DNA from: Halichoerus grypus
Lineage: Eukaryota > Chordata > Mammalia > Carnivora > Phocidae
Reading direction: 5' to 3'
DNA length: 64,000 nt
Assembly (NCBI RefSeq): GCF_964656455.1
Contig: NC_135717.1
Span: 136,786,308-136,850,307, forward strand
Below are positions 46,697-57,849 of this stretch, piece by piece (position 1 is the first letter of the stretch; each line of letters starts with the position of its first letter). Under the pieces are notes generated by a model that had not been told where the DNA came from, did no database searches, and saw only the letters and a program-made list of their open reading frames with translations. The position numbers and the translations under genes are program-made.

Positions 46697-47346
46697 CCAT
46701 GTTTATCAAAGCATTATTCACAATAGGTAAGATATGGAAACAGCCCAAATGCCCATCAACAGATGAATGGATAAAAGAGTTGTGGAAAAATACATAATGG
46801 GATATTATTTAGCATGAGAAAGGAGGACATCCTGCCATTTGCAACAGCATGGATGGACCTTGAGCACATTATGCTAAGTGAGATAAATCAGAGAAAGACA
46901 AGTATGACATCATTTATTTGTGGAATCTAAAAAAAGTCAAACCTTAAAAACAACAACAACAAAAAAAAACAAGACAAAGAGTAAAACAGTGCTTACCAGG
47001 GATGGGGAAGGGGAATAAGATTGATGGTGTTTAAGGGTACAAACTTGTAGCAAGTACTAAATAAGCCATAAAGATCTAATGTGCAGGATATTGAATGTAG
47101 ACAATAATACTGTACTATAAGTATATAACTTGATAAATGTCATAACAACAGCCATATTACAATATATGAATGTATCTAAGTAACATGCTGTGTATCTTAA
47201 ATTTACACAATGTTACATGTCAAATTTATCCAGTTAAAAAAAAAAAAAAAGAACTTCAGAGATCCTAGATACTGCAAAGGTTTGGGGGAGATCCTTATGA
47301 GATACAAAATAAAAATAAATTTCAATCTATAAAATAAAAAATTTTA
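46697..47346 (+). mobile_element. 5'-truncated L1 with probable 3' transduction
   Basis: Starts within ORF2 (readable FIKALFTIGKIWKQPKCPST and EWIKELW, then stops). It continues through the 3' UTR (GATGGGGAAGGGGAATAAG ... CTTGATAAATGTCATAAC ... ACACAATGTTACATGTC) to an A15 run at 47236-47250. About 95 bases of unrelated sequence with AATAAA signals follow, then a second A-rich tail. The perfect 14-base duplication AAAAGAGAATTTAA lies at 46683-46696 and 47347-47360, outside the second tail. Confidence 0.88.
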
Positions 47347-47523
47347 AAAAGAGAATTTAAGTACCATGCATGTCGCAATTTGAATCCTATAATTCTGAAG
47401 TAATGCCATATGAATGAAAATGGCATAATGTTTCTGTAAATGCCTGAAAAGGCATAATGTTTTATATAAAATAAAAGACATTATTAAATTTTTTTCTGGT
47501 TTTTAACACTTTAAATTATTCTT

Positions 47524-47714
47524 GGGGTGCCTGGGTGGCTCAGTTGGTTAGGCGTCTGCCTTTGGCTCAGGTCATGATCCCAGGGTCCTGGGATCGAGCC
47601 CCACATCGGGCTCCCTGCTCGGCGGGGCTCGATTTTAAAGCAGATTTAAAATCTCTAAAGATTTTAAATAAAATCTTTAAAAAAAAAAATAAAAAATAAA
47701 AAAATAAAAAAAAT
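47524..47714 (+). mobile_element. CAN-SINE, copy 9, internally rearranged
   Basis: Normal head and core as far as CCCTGCTCGGCGGGG. The CT-rich region is then missing and replaced by about 45 bases of repeated GATTTTAAA / AAAATCT text, before AAATAAAATCTTT and the A-rich tail. Duplication AAATTATTCTT at 47513-47523 and 47715-47725. Confidence 0.94.
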
Positions 47715-47921
47715 AAATTATTCTTAATTACTGCTTTAATAGCGAAATGAAGACTGAGGTTTTAATCATCTGATTCTTGTTTAATTTAAAATATTTGGAG
47801 CTAAAAGCATGCCAGTAAAATCAACACGCATTGAAGTACCTACGTGCAAGTTTTTAGGTATTTATTTCTATACTATCAGTTGAAAGACCAGTAATTGATT
47901 ATGCTTTGTGATTGAGATTTC

Positions 47922-48119
47922 TTTTTTTTAAAGATTTTATTTATTTATTTGCCAGAGAGATAGCGTCAGAGAGCACAAGCAGGAGGAGCAGCAGAGGAAG
48001 AGGGAAAAGCAGACTCCCTGCTGAGCAGGGAGCCCGATGCGGGGATTTGATCCCAGGGTTCTGGTATCATAACCTGAGCCAAAGGCAGATGCTTAACTGA
48101 CTGAGCCACCCAGGCGCCC
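47922..48119 (-). mobile_element. CAN-SINE, copy 10
   Basis: Antisense full-length copy from T-run and AAGATTTTATTTATTTATTT to CTGACTGAGCCACCCAGGCGCCC. Perfect 15-base duplication TGTGATTGAGATTTC at 47907-47921 and 48120-48134. It lies about 200 bases from copy 9 in opposite orientation. Confidence 0.97.
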
Positions 48120-48134
48120 TGTGATTGAGATTTC

Positions 48135-49809
48135 AAGTTATCAGAGTCATTATTAGAACCACATCATAAAGCCGGATGACATATGTAGTTTCATTCTACC
48201 ACATAAATCAGGCACAAGACACATCACATGACTGTATTTTGGCAATCAGGTTAACTCTCTCTCTATGCCTTTCTTTGCCATTGTGGCAAAAAATTCAATT
48301 ACAGTCGTTACTGAGGCATTTCTTCTTTTTTGTCTAAGTTTCTCTGAAGATCTGAGGGTTTTATGCTGTCTCCTAGTGTTTCATTCTCACTAACAGCTGA
48401 AGGCATGCTTGTATTTCAAACTAACATTTTCCCTGGGGGAAGGTAATACGTCAAGTGCAACAGAAGCTATAGGCTCCCTGACTCATGCTCTACTTCCACC
48501 TATTCTTTTTAGCCTTCCTTGAACAAAAGAAACTATAAACACTGAAGACGTAATTTATCAAGCTCTATGGAAGCTTGGAAGCCATGGTATGGAGTCTGAG
48601 CGATGAGTTAAAAGCAGAAGCTCACTGGTATTGCTTTTTGCCATGGCTACTTCCCCATTCTGCTTCCTGAAACAGTGACATGAGGCTGCTGGACAGATGC
48701 CATAGGAAAAGCAAAAGGATAAAAGCCAACATGCTAAGGTTGGCAAAATGGGGAGATAGCAAGAGCCAAATAACATTGCTAAACAGCTGAGATAATGCTA
48801 AGAACCAATTACCTATGAATTAAATTTTACACCTAAAAAAAAATACACACCTATTTGTTTTAAGATATTTAAAAATTCTCTTTCCGATAGCTGAAAACAT
48901 CTCTAATTGAAATATCAACTTTGGTTAAAGGGCTCTTCGTCTATCACATCAGCCATGCAGCCAAGGACCCCACATCTCTAGGTATATCATTTTCCACAGT
49001 TGATGCTGTTTGTCCAGGCTGTTGTGAGGAAGTGGGTACAGTTACCCTTTATTCCCAGTAACACTTCAAAAGCCTGCCTCCTTCTCAGTCATGGGGAATT
49101 TTGCCTTTCCCCAGAGTGAGCAGTTCTAGCCTTTTCCCTATAAGCACTTTATTTTCTTCCTCTTTGGAAAGATCAAGCATATTCACTGAGAATGGGACTT
49201 TACACCCATATATTAGCATCTCTTCTCAAGGATGAAATAGAGGAAGGAATGGAATAGGGAAAGAAGATGCTAACGTCAGGTACTTTTTTCCTATTCCTAT
49301 TAATTTTCTCAGTTACACTCTTATAACCTATCCTCTCTGGGGGTAAATATTTAATTTAGTCATCCAAAAGATCAGTTTTAAATTCCAGGGTTTGTCTCAG
49401 CTACCAATAATCAATCAGCTGAATGATGGACATCCCCAATACATTGTTGGTTAAGATACCAAATGACAAACTTCCACATTTCAATCCCTCCTATGAAAAA
49501 ACAGTTAAAAACACAACCAAAGTTTAATTTGAAAGCAGATTTTGTTACTAGGAATAAAAGAAAAGTCCCATTTCAGCTCTTTCTTGGCCACCTGAAATCA
49601 CCTTCAATCCAGAGTCCATGTATTACGTTCATATCAAGTATTATTTAAAAATATTTCTCTCTGTCTAGAAATAAGCAGAATTTGTTTGCAAAATAGTTAA
49701 AAACATTGCCTTATTTTTTTTCTGGTTATAGAGAAATATGCTCTTATTTCTTCCATCTTAGAGAAGAAACATTCAACTTCATATTTTCCCTATTTGTTCC
49801 TTTTTGCAA
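48135..49809. other. unassigned sequence
   Basis: No repeat recognised for 1.7 kb. 48940-49160 has balanced composition. The 72-codon reverse frame at 48558-48776 has no supporting features. Confidence 0.4.
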
Positions 49810-50375
49810 CAAATCTCCTCAAAGGAGTTTCTACATTTGCTACGTCCGGTTCTTCTCTTCCATACCCCTAAACCTATTCTAGTCAGGTTTTTAGTTCCAA
49901 CAGCATCAACAAAACTGATCTTGTCAAGGTTGCCAATGGCTTTATTGCTAAATCCAACAGCCAGTTCTCACAGTTGATTATCCCCTTCTCTATCATTCAT
50001 TTTAGTTATAAGATTTCAGTTCCCTGCATTCTCTTAGTTTTGCTCCTAACTCAGTGTTTTCTCATTCCCAATCTCATATGTTGGTCCTGACAATCTCTCC
50101 TTACCTATTAATGTGGAAGTGCCCTAAGGATCAGTCCTTAGATCTCTTCTCTGTTCTGCCTACACATACCTGCTAACCTGTTATGATGGTTTTAAACGCC
50201 GTCTTTCTACCAGCACCTGCCAAATATAAATCTTCAGCCCAGACTGCTTACCTAATCTCCAGGCTTATATATCCACCTGCCTACTTGAAATATCCACTTG
50301 GATATTCAATGGAAGTCTCATATTTAACATACATAGAACTAAAGGAATTAAAAATTGCTTTTGCCTGGGAATGAA
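49810..50375 (+). mobile_element. fossil L2 reverse transcriptase region
   Basis: Sense L2 ORF2 segment. AAAACTGATCTTGTCAAGGTTGCCAATGGCTTTATTGCTAAATCCAA matches the block before the catalytic core. GTGGAAGTGCCCTAAGGATCAGTCCTTAGATCT corresponds to the conserved 'V-PQGSVLGP' block, here with an in-frame stop. Further on, QIYI, SPD and ISTCLLEISTW remain readable (about 50220-50310). The tyrosine-aspartate catalytic box is lost. Frame changes occur; it is inactive. Confidence 0.8.
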
Positions 50376-51384
50376 AAATAGAGTTCATCAATTTATTTTC
50401 TAAGAGAGAAATCTACAAATACATAAATGTATTATCTACCTTTTGAGCCTAGCTAGTTTTTTCAATAACTGAATCTTTCACATATTAATATGCAGATTTT
50501 AGAAACAATGTTATAAATTTTCCAAATGTAACTTCTGAATTATGAAATAATGTGTTTCAGAAGCATTAAATAAAGTTTTCTTTTCCCAACTCTATTCTCC
50601 TCAACTCAAAAAAAATGTGCCAAGTTATTTCCTAAAGAAGAGTTATCCTATCTTTGTTCATTTCTATCTCAAAAAAGAGCAATCCCAAAGTCTTGTGTTA
50701 CTCCTATTGTTAACAACATTGATTACTGCTTCCCCCCTTTCTCATGCTAAACGCAGACATGTTTTCCATTTTCATAGGATTGTGAGAAAAAGCTAAGCAA
50801 ATAATCATGTGATCATAGCCACTATCTTTTAGCAGTTTAGAGTAGAAGCTACGCCTACTGTAGAAGGACTAGATGAAGCACTTTTGTGGATTTGGTAATT
50901 TTCTGAAGAATCCTCAATAGGCACCACAAAGATTATAGTTAATTTTGGGTGATAGTGGTGTGACCCTGGGGTAATCTTGGAATCTCTTTAGTTTATTCTA
51001 CAGGATAGAAGAGAAATTATATATATTATATTTCTATATACTTCAGGAATTATGTTAAAAAATTTCCAATCATATTGAACCTTTAAATTACCAAAGATAT
51101 TCTGCTAATTTCTATTTATTGTTATAAAATGTAAATACCTTGATCTCTGGAGACAGTCTGTAAATAAGAAAATCCTTTGAAAGTCTGTTCATGTTGATGC
51201 TAGGATAAATACGAAAGGAAGATTTCATTATCTTTAAAGGCAATTGGAGATGGGTTTAGAAACTGTAGCCAACATTTTGTTCAATAAGATCTACCGCAAA
51301 GAAAATCAATACTAGAGAACAAAAATCACAAGTTGCTACACTCTTTGTAAAAAAAAAAAATCAATGAAAATATAATAATAATTA
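50376..51384. other. unassigned AT-rich sequence
   Basis: Nothing recognised. Confidence 0.4.
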
Positions 51385-51600
51385 TAATCATAATAGCAGT
51401 TCACATTTACTGAGCAGAATCTTTGTACATAATACTGTACTAAGCATATTACATGCATCTTCTCATTCAGAACTCTTGACAAAATTATGATGTAGGTATT
51501 ATTATTCTTACCAGTTGACAACTTTCTATATAACTTAGTGTTTAAATTACTTGCTGGAAGACATATAGCTAGTAAAGGATAAGAACAAGATTCCAACTCA
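51385..51600 (+). repeat. MIR element
   Basis: TAATAGCAGTTCACATTTACTGAGCAGAATC ... GTACTAAGCATATTACATGCATCTTCTCATTCAGAACTC ... GATGTAGGTATTATTATTC ... ACATATAGCTAGTAAAGGATAAGAACAAGATTCCAACTCAAA: a nearly complete forward MIR. Confidence 0.9.
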
Positions 51601-52139
51601 AATTTACTTTGCCTCTAAACCCCATTTTCTTTACCATAGGTCAAGTGATCTATCTTAACTGGGTTTATCACAGCACAATGGGACCTAATTACTTGTGCTA
51701 ATTATGGAGATGAGGCCCCAGAGGAGATCTGTAAAGTGAATTAACTCTGGCATTTGCTGTTGAAACGGTTTAAAGAATTATAGAAGAGGTTTAAAATACT
51801 ATAACTAGAGTCTGTGGCAAATTGAAGTTTAATCTAGACTGATATCAGTGTCTGAGAAGGTCCAGTCCAATGGGTGGGGCAGGACAGCAAGGGCTTCAGG
51901 GACAGTGATAAACACAGTGTCTGGATATCCCAGATACCTGTGAGGCTCTGGAGATACTGAACAAAGAAACCAAGTGAAAAGAATAAATAGTTGACCCTAG
52001 GCAAGTAAAAGGAGCCAAATGATAAAATGGCAAGCTCGAAATTTTGTGTTTTATTCTGACTTTGATAGATGAATAACTAGGGGAGAACACAGTAAGAAAT
52101 GAATTTCAGAAAAATCAGTCTAAGTAACAGTTCAATTTA
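51601..52139. other. unassigned sequence
   Basis: No element recognised; balanced stretch at 51840-52010. Confidence 0.4.
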
Positions 52140-52151
52140 AAAAAATGTGTT

Positions 52152-52359
52152 GGGGTACCTGGGTGGCTCAGTCGTTAAGCATCTGCCTTCGGCTCAGGTC
52201 ATGATCCCAGGGTCCTGGGATGGAACCCCAAGCCCCGCATCCCAAAATGGAGCTCCCTGCTCAGTGGGGAGTCTGCTTCTCCCTCCCCCACTCCCCTTGC
52301 TTGTGTTCCCTCTCTCGCTGTCTCTCTCTCTGCGTCAAATAAATAAATAAAATCTTAAA
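52152..52359 (+). mobile_element. CAN-SINE, copy 11, with small core insertion
   Basis: Normal head and tail. The core reads GGGATGGAACCCCAAGCCCCGCATCCCAAAATGGAGCTCCC, which has an extra AAGCCCC-type unit and a changed junction compared with other copies. Flanks AAAAATGTGTT and AAAAAAGTGTT at about 52141-52151 and 52361-52371 are an imperfect duplication. Confidence 0.93.
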
Positions 52360-52371
52360 AAAAAAAGTGTT

Positions 52372-55344
52372 AAAATTCTTTTATGAGCCCAGTAATGTGC
52401 CAGGCAGTAGAAATGGGGTGATGAATGCCTGCTGGGGACCCTAAGGGTCAGTGTCCAGAAAAGGAACAAGCCTAACTAACTCATTTTATCATGTTCCTTG
52501 ACAGTGAAATGAGAAGAGAGGAATGGCAGCAACTTATCAGTTGACTACAGCCCCCTGTCAATTTAACCATCTGAGAAAGAGGGCACTTAACTGTTTCCAA
52601 AAAGGAAAGCAAGCAATTGAGTTTTAATCATTTTTAAATAATATTTATAATATTATGAAAATCTTCTAAAGATCTATTTCAGAATTAAAGTAAGTTGCAG
52701 AGTCGTTGGAATTCCTCCCCACCCCTACCCATTTCCTGTAAGTCCTCAAAGTTGTTTTATTGTGATTCACAGCATGTAATATGTACCAAGGAACTGTCAA
52801 AAACAAATTATGTCATGCCAGTTAAACAAGCAAGGAAGATGAAGATGGTTGAAATAGGACTCAGGACTATTGCAATAAGGAAGAGAGATTGAATTCAACT
52901 CTGTTAAAACAAAAGCAGGAGAGTTTTAAGCACTGGGGTGAGTGAGAGGAAAAATACTGGAGGACGTTTGGGGAAAGGTTGGTCAGTGGGGTTGGGCCAT
53001 CTGTGCTCGCTAACTGGTATTTATGAAGTTAAGCTCCTATCTTCCCCACAGACACTGGTGGATAGGGGCACTTTCATAATTATTATCTTTTAAAGGAATG
53101 GCTCCCAAGCACTTGAGACAAGACATACTTGGGTCGTAACTGGCAAGAGCTGGAAGAAAATTTATATTTTCAAGGGACAGAGAAAGAACTTACAACATCA
53201 AGTTTTCTAAAGTAAATGCTTTAAGAAAAGGGAGGTCAGGGCCTCAGTCAAGAAAAAATAAGTCTAAAGTTTAGTCAAGCTGAGGAGAATGTTAAGACAT
53301 CTTGGTCATAACTACCAGTTGGTAATTCAGTGCTTTTTAGGTAATATGTAACCCGATATTTTACATGAGAAACAATCTCATATTTAATGAGGCATGGTTA
53401 TGTAAAGGATTTTTTGATGGTGTGAGGCAACAGAAATTTCTGCCTCTGGCCCTCTAGTGGACCACATATGTCAGAGAATGCTTGTAAGTATTAATTCTGT
53501 GTGTCCTTTTTCTATGTGTCCAATAAACCACACGTCAATACATGGACATTCAGGACCAAGAAAAGCTGTTATTAAAAGGCAAACTGTCTTCTTCCACCTT
53601 AATATTTTGATACTTAATGTAATCGTTTTTCTGCATAGAATTATCCATTCCAAAAATATAAGTAGATCAATCTAAACCTTAACAACTTTAATTTTGGAAA
53701 ATAAACCTTTTAATGATATTTGCCCTGGGAATCTCATTTGTATCATTAAGAGGGTGCACATTAAAAAGCAGTATGTTCTCAGTGGTATTTTGTCATTATA
53801 TTTTGCCCCTGCAATAAATCAGACCAAAAGCCTGTACAAATACATATTATATAAATAAAATAAAATAAAACCAGTAATATTTTATATTTTTAAAGTCATT
53901 AGTTGATTCTGAAAGCATTTAACCTTAATATTAATGTAAAGGAAGAATTTTTTTTTTGTCAAAACTAAAAGAAGAAAATAAAAACAGGGCATCTAAGAGA
54001 AAGTTGCTAACTTCATTCTTTGCTAGGGAATGTGAAAATTGGGTCTCTTCTAACTCCTTGTTATGCAATGCAAACCTTTCAAGGTCTCCGTTGAAAAGAA
54101 CGTCAGGCTCTTTTGTGACGAACTTATTCCAACATGGTTTGTAAAGCAGAATTACAGAATTATTTCTTTATCTTTGACTTGTCTTTTTGCTTATTTCACA
54201 TGAAATGACCTTGGCTTCAGGCCATATTCAGTATTTGCTACTTCATCTTATGCCTTTTCTTTCTCTTTGTATATCCAGCTGTGTGTATCAGTGTGTTTTT
54301 TAATCGTTACTATCTTAGATTCTGGAAATTTCTACCAGCATCCTTCCAGAATTCCTATAATTTTTTTTAAGCTTCTTGCCAGCACCCGAAGTGAGAAGGA
54401 AGAGTGACTTCAACAAGAAGGAAGATCATGTAGAGCATTTAAACTAGCGCCCTTGTTTCCAGAGAAACCGTTACTGACAAATGTGAGCTCTCGAGGAAAA
54501 TACATATACATATACAGTAATTCCTTAGCTACAGACTTCATGCTGAATCTTTTGCATTGAAATTACAGGTTGGTTTGGTTTGGTTTGGTTTTGATCAGCA
54601 AATTAAGCACATCTTAATATAGCTTCTTTGGGCCATTAAGAAAGAATTGGTTTTATATAACCTTTTAGTTATGTAACCCTGAGACCATTGGTTAAAGAAA
54701 GGTTTCAGGAACTGCCACATTCAAATTAAATTAAGAATCCTTTTCATATGGTGGTTATTTTTAGCCATTTCATGTCACTATTGACTTTTAATAAAAATGT
54801 GAAAATTTCACTTAATTCCAAAGTATTTTAAATCATTTGCTGTGACAACTCTTCCTGGCTTATAGGAAAATTTATTCCCCCCTAAAAAAGTTACTTGACT
54901 TTGAATTACATGGAATATCCTTATCTCATTTGTTTTACTATGAGAAATATATTGAAATATGAAGACGTAAGTTCTATGGGTTTACAGTATATATGCACTA
55001 TTTTACAAACAGTAATACATCAAATTTTATTCCAAATTTGAAATCTGGCTCCAAAATGAAAAAAAAAAAAAGAATTTCCTAATAAAGATACTTGGCTGGC
55101 CTGCTAGTAAATGACTAGCTAAACTGGAAGGTAAGTAGAGACATGATATTTATAAAATCTATAACGGTTCAACTCATGCTAATTTAATCATATACATAAA
55201 ATTACTCTAAGCAAAAGAAAATTTTTTCAAATTGTAATGCCGCTAAGAAAATTGTCCTGATAATGTCAGTTTCATTTGTTGCTGATGAAATGTAACATTA
55301 TATGACTATGGGAAAGTAGTTTTTAGAGTATGGTCATAAAATTT
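52372..55344. other. unassigned sequence
   Basis: About 3 kb without a recognised interspersed repeat, one of the longest such gaps here. Short frames (52695-52892, 53457-53675, 53956-54144) show no domain. A donor-like GTAAGT occurs at 55131-55136 without context. Confidence 0.4.
54569..54593. repeat. (TTTGG)n short tandem repeat
   Basis: Four to five GGTTT units in GGTTGGTTTGGTTTGGTTTGG. Confidence 0.93.
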
Positions 55345-55600
55345 TTCATACTCTTTAGGCCAATAATTCCATTTTGAGAAAAATTTTTGAGAAAAGCCCT
55401 CCCTGTCAAAAAATAAAATAAAAATGCACATACACAAAATGGTCACTGCTTCTTGATTTATAATAGAAAATAGGAAAAAGAAATAGAAATCATGAATAGC
55501 CGAGGGGAATGAATATATATAGAACATTAACCTAATGGGATATTATGCATCCTTTTCACATTTTAATTGCTAAAAGAATATACCTATGTGCAAAATGTTT
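55345..55600 (+). mobile_element. ancient L1 ORF2 / 3' UTR fragment
   Basis: AGGCCAATAATTCCATTTTGAG ... TCACTGCTTCTTGATTTATAATAGAAAATAGG ... CCTAATGGGATATTATGCATCC resembles the sense ORF2 C-terminal region of L1M-type elements (the 'caatgggatactatgcagc' block). Diverged. Confidence 0.5.
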
Positions 55601-55824
55601 AGGAAAAATGCTATTCTATTATAGTAATTTCAAATATCTATCTTACATTAGACCCTGTTAGAAGAAACACCTGTGGGGCGTTTGTTCTTTGTTTTGTTTT
55701 ATTTGTTAATAATACATATGCATAAGACTTTACTTTTTAAAAACAACATATATGTCCAGACCTCATCCCCAGAAATAATTTCAAGCTGAGCACAGCCATG
55801 TGTAGTTTTAGAGGGCACCAACAG

Positions 55825-56039
55825 GGGCGCCTGGGTGGTTCAGTCCTTAAGCGTCTGCCTTCAGCTCAGGTCATGATCTCAGGGTCCTGGGATGGAGCCC
55901 CATGTCGTCGGGCTCCTGGCTCAGCGGGAAGCCTGCTTCTCCCTTTCCCTTTGCCTCTCCCCACCCCCCCCCGCCCCCGCTCATGCTCTATCTGTGTCTC
56001 AAATGATTAAAAAGAAATCTTAAAAAATAAAAAAAATAA
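55825..56039 (+). mobile_element. CAN-SINE, copy 12
   Basis: GGCGCCTGGGTGGTTCAGTCC head, GTCATGATCTCAGGGTCCTGG core, then a pyrimidine stretch with a C9 run before CGCCCCCGC. The tail CAAATGATTAAAAAGAAATC is altered from the usual AAATAAAT. Perfect 13-base duplication AGGGCACCAACAG at 55812-55824 and 56040-56052. Confidence 0.96.
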
Positions 56040-56052
56040 AGGGCACCAACAG

Positions 56053-56428
56053 CTTTTCTGATGCAGAGCCAAAAAGGGACCAAAACACTAGATGGGAGTT
56101 CTTCAATGACAGAGGTGATGTTGTGTTCATCGTGGGGCCCTGGGGTGCTTCCCTGAGCATGCGCAGAGTTAGAACACCATCCATGAGGAAGAATGAAATG
56201 AGGCAAGAGAGGTAAAAGGCCAAACTGAAGCATGACTGAAATGACAGGTTAAATACACACATACATACACACACTCCCACAGTATGCTAAAATTATAAAA
56301 TGAGGATAAAAAAAGGAAAAAAGGCAAATCGACAAAATGAAACTAGTTTGTGGAGTAGAAAATTATGGAATTATAGTTAACTTTTTTCTTTTTTTTATTT
56401 TATAGAAACTTTTCCTGTATTTTATTTA
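56053..56428. other. unassigned sequence
   Basis: Short CA-type tract (ACACACATACATACACACAC) at about 56253-56273; otherwise nothing recognised. Confidence 0.4.
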
Positions 56429-56446
56429 AAAGTTGTATTTTTAAAG

Positions 56447-56642
56447 ATTGCATTTATTTATTTGTGAGAGAGAGTGAAATAGCAAGAGAGAGCATGAGCA
56501 GGGAGGGAGGGAGAGGTAGAATCAGGCTCTCCGCTAAGCAGGGAGCCCGAAGCTGGGCTGGATCCCAGGACCCTGGGATCATGACCTGAGCGGAAGGCAG
56601 AGGCTTAACCGATAAGCCACCCGGGCGCCCCCCTCTCCCCCC
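56447..56642 (-). mobile_element. CAN-SINE, copy 13
   Basis: Antisense full-length copy ending AAGCCACCCGGGCGCCCC, followed by a C-rich extra stretch (CCTCTCCCCCC) before the duplication. Duplication AAAGTTGTATTTTTAAAG / AAAATTGTATTTTTAAAG at 56429-56446 and 56643-56660, one mismatch. Confidence 0.96.
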
Positions 56643-56824
56643 AAAATTGTATTTTTAAAGAGAAAGAATCTGCTGGTGAATAATCAACCAATATGTTTAT
56701 ATCTGGAAATGAACAGCAAATTTATAAGTAATCCATGTGGTGCACATGATTGGCACTGAAAAGATGGATTAGAACTGTAGTTTTGCTGACGATGTAAGAG
56801 GTCCAAACGAAAAAATGAGTGTAA

Positions 56825-57545
56825 GCTACCATACTCTTACCATATGACTCAGTAATTGTGCTCTTGGTATTTAGCCAATGAATCACAAACTTCTATATAC
56901 ACAAAATCCTCACACAGATGTTTATAGCAGCTTTATTTATGATTGTCAAAACTTGGAAGCCACCAAGATGTCTTTCAGTAGGCGACTGGATAAACTGGGA
57001 TACATTCAAAAAATGGAATATTCTTCAGCACTAAAAAGAAATGAGCTACCAGGCCACAAAAAGGCAAGGAGAAACATTAAATGCATATTACTAAGTGAAA
57101 CAAGTCAATCTGAAAAGACTACATATAGTATGATCCCAACTACATGACATTCTGGCAAAGCAAAACTATGGAGACAGTAAAAGATCAGTGAGTGCCAAGG
57201 GTTAAGGGGAAAGATGGGATGGGCACAGAGGATTTTTAGGGCAGTGAAACTACTCTTTGTGGTACTACAGTTGTGGATACATGTCATTACACGTTTAACA
57301 AATCTATAGAACGTGTAACACCAGGAGTGAATCCTTATGTAAACTAAGGACTTTGGGTGATAATGATATGTCTTCATAGGTTCACAGATTGTAGCAAATA
57401 TAGGACCATGGTGTGGGACACAGACAGAAGGGGAGGTTGTGCGTGTGTGGGGTCAAGGGGAAAACGGGAACTCTCTCTGCTCTCTGCTCAATTTTGCTGT
57501 GAACCTAAAACTGCTCTAAAAAATAATCTATTTTTTTATAAAATT
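56825..57545 (+). mobile_element. L1 ORF2 end and 3' UTR (older L1M type)
   Basis: Sense L1 of about 0.7 kb. ATATGACTCAGTAATTGTGC ... GTTTATAGCAGCTTTATTTATGATTGTCAAAACTTGGAAG ... AATATTCTTCAGCACTAAAAAG is the ORF2 end. The 3' UTR follows: GTGGATACATGTCATTACACG ... TATGTAAACTAAGGACTTTGGGTGATAATGATATGTC ... CTCAATTTTGCTGTGAACCTAAAACTGCTCTAAAAAATAATC. The 89-codon frame at 56878-57147 is this ORF2 remnant. Confidence 0.93.
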
Positions 57546-57615
57546 AGTTTATGCGGGATTCTAGATGAGGTCGCCATAGTCTTTGAAGATCTTGCTGTTC
57601 AAAATGCATATTCAG

Positions 57616-57834
57616 GGGTGCCTGGGTGGCTCAGTCAGTTAAGAGTCTGACTCTTGATTTCTCCTTGGGTCATGGTCTGGCCGTTGTGGGATGGAGCCCC
57701 ACCAGGAGCCCCATATCCTGCTCTGTGCTCAGCGGGGAGTCTGCTAGAGGTTCTCTCTCTCCCTCTCCTGCTGCCCCTCCCCCCCGCTCTCATGCACACG
57801 CGCTTTCTTTCTCTTAAATAAATAAATCTTTTTA
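57616..57834 (+). mobile_element. CAN-SINE, copy 14 (divergent subfamily)
   Basis: Head GTGCCTGGGTGGCTCAGTCAG, but the core reads TTAAGAGTCTGACTCTTGATTTCTCCTTGGGTCATGG, an alternative CAN-SINE subfamily distinct from the GCTCAGGTCATGATCCC core elsewhere. Duplication AAAATGCATATTCAG / AAAACGCATATTCAG at 57601-57615 and 57835-57849, one mismatch. Confidence 0.95.
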
Positions 57835-57849
57835 AAAACGCATATTCAG

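Noticed and set aside
46417..46797. 126-codon forward frame
   Set aside because: Runs from an L2 3' region into an L1 ORF2 remnant; a chance fusion of two repeats.
2723..57834. tRNA-like heads (GGCTCAGTTGGTTAAGCG) in many places
   Set aside because: These are heads of CAN-SINEs with CT-rich bodies, A-rich tails and duplications, not functional tRNA genes.
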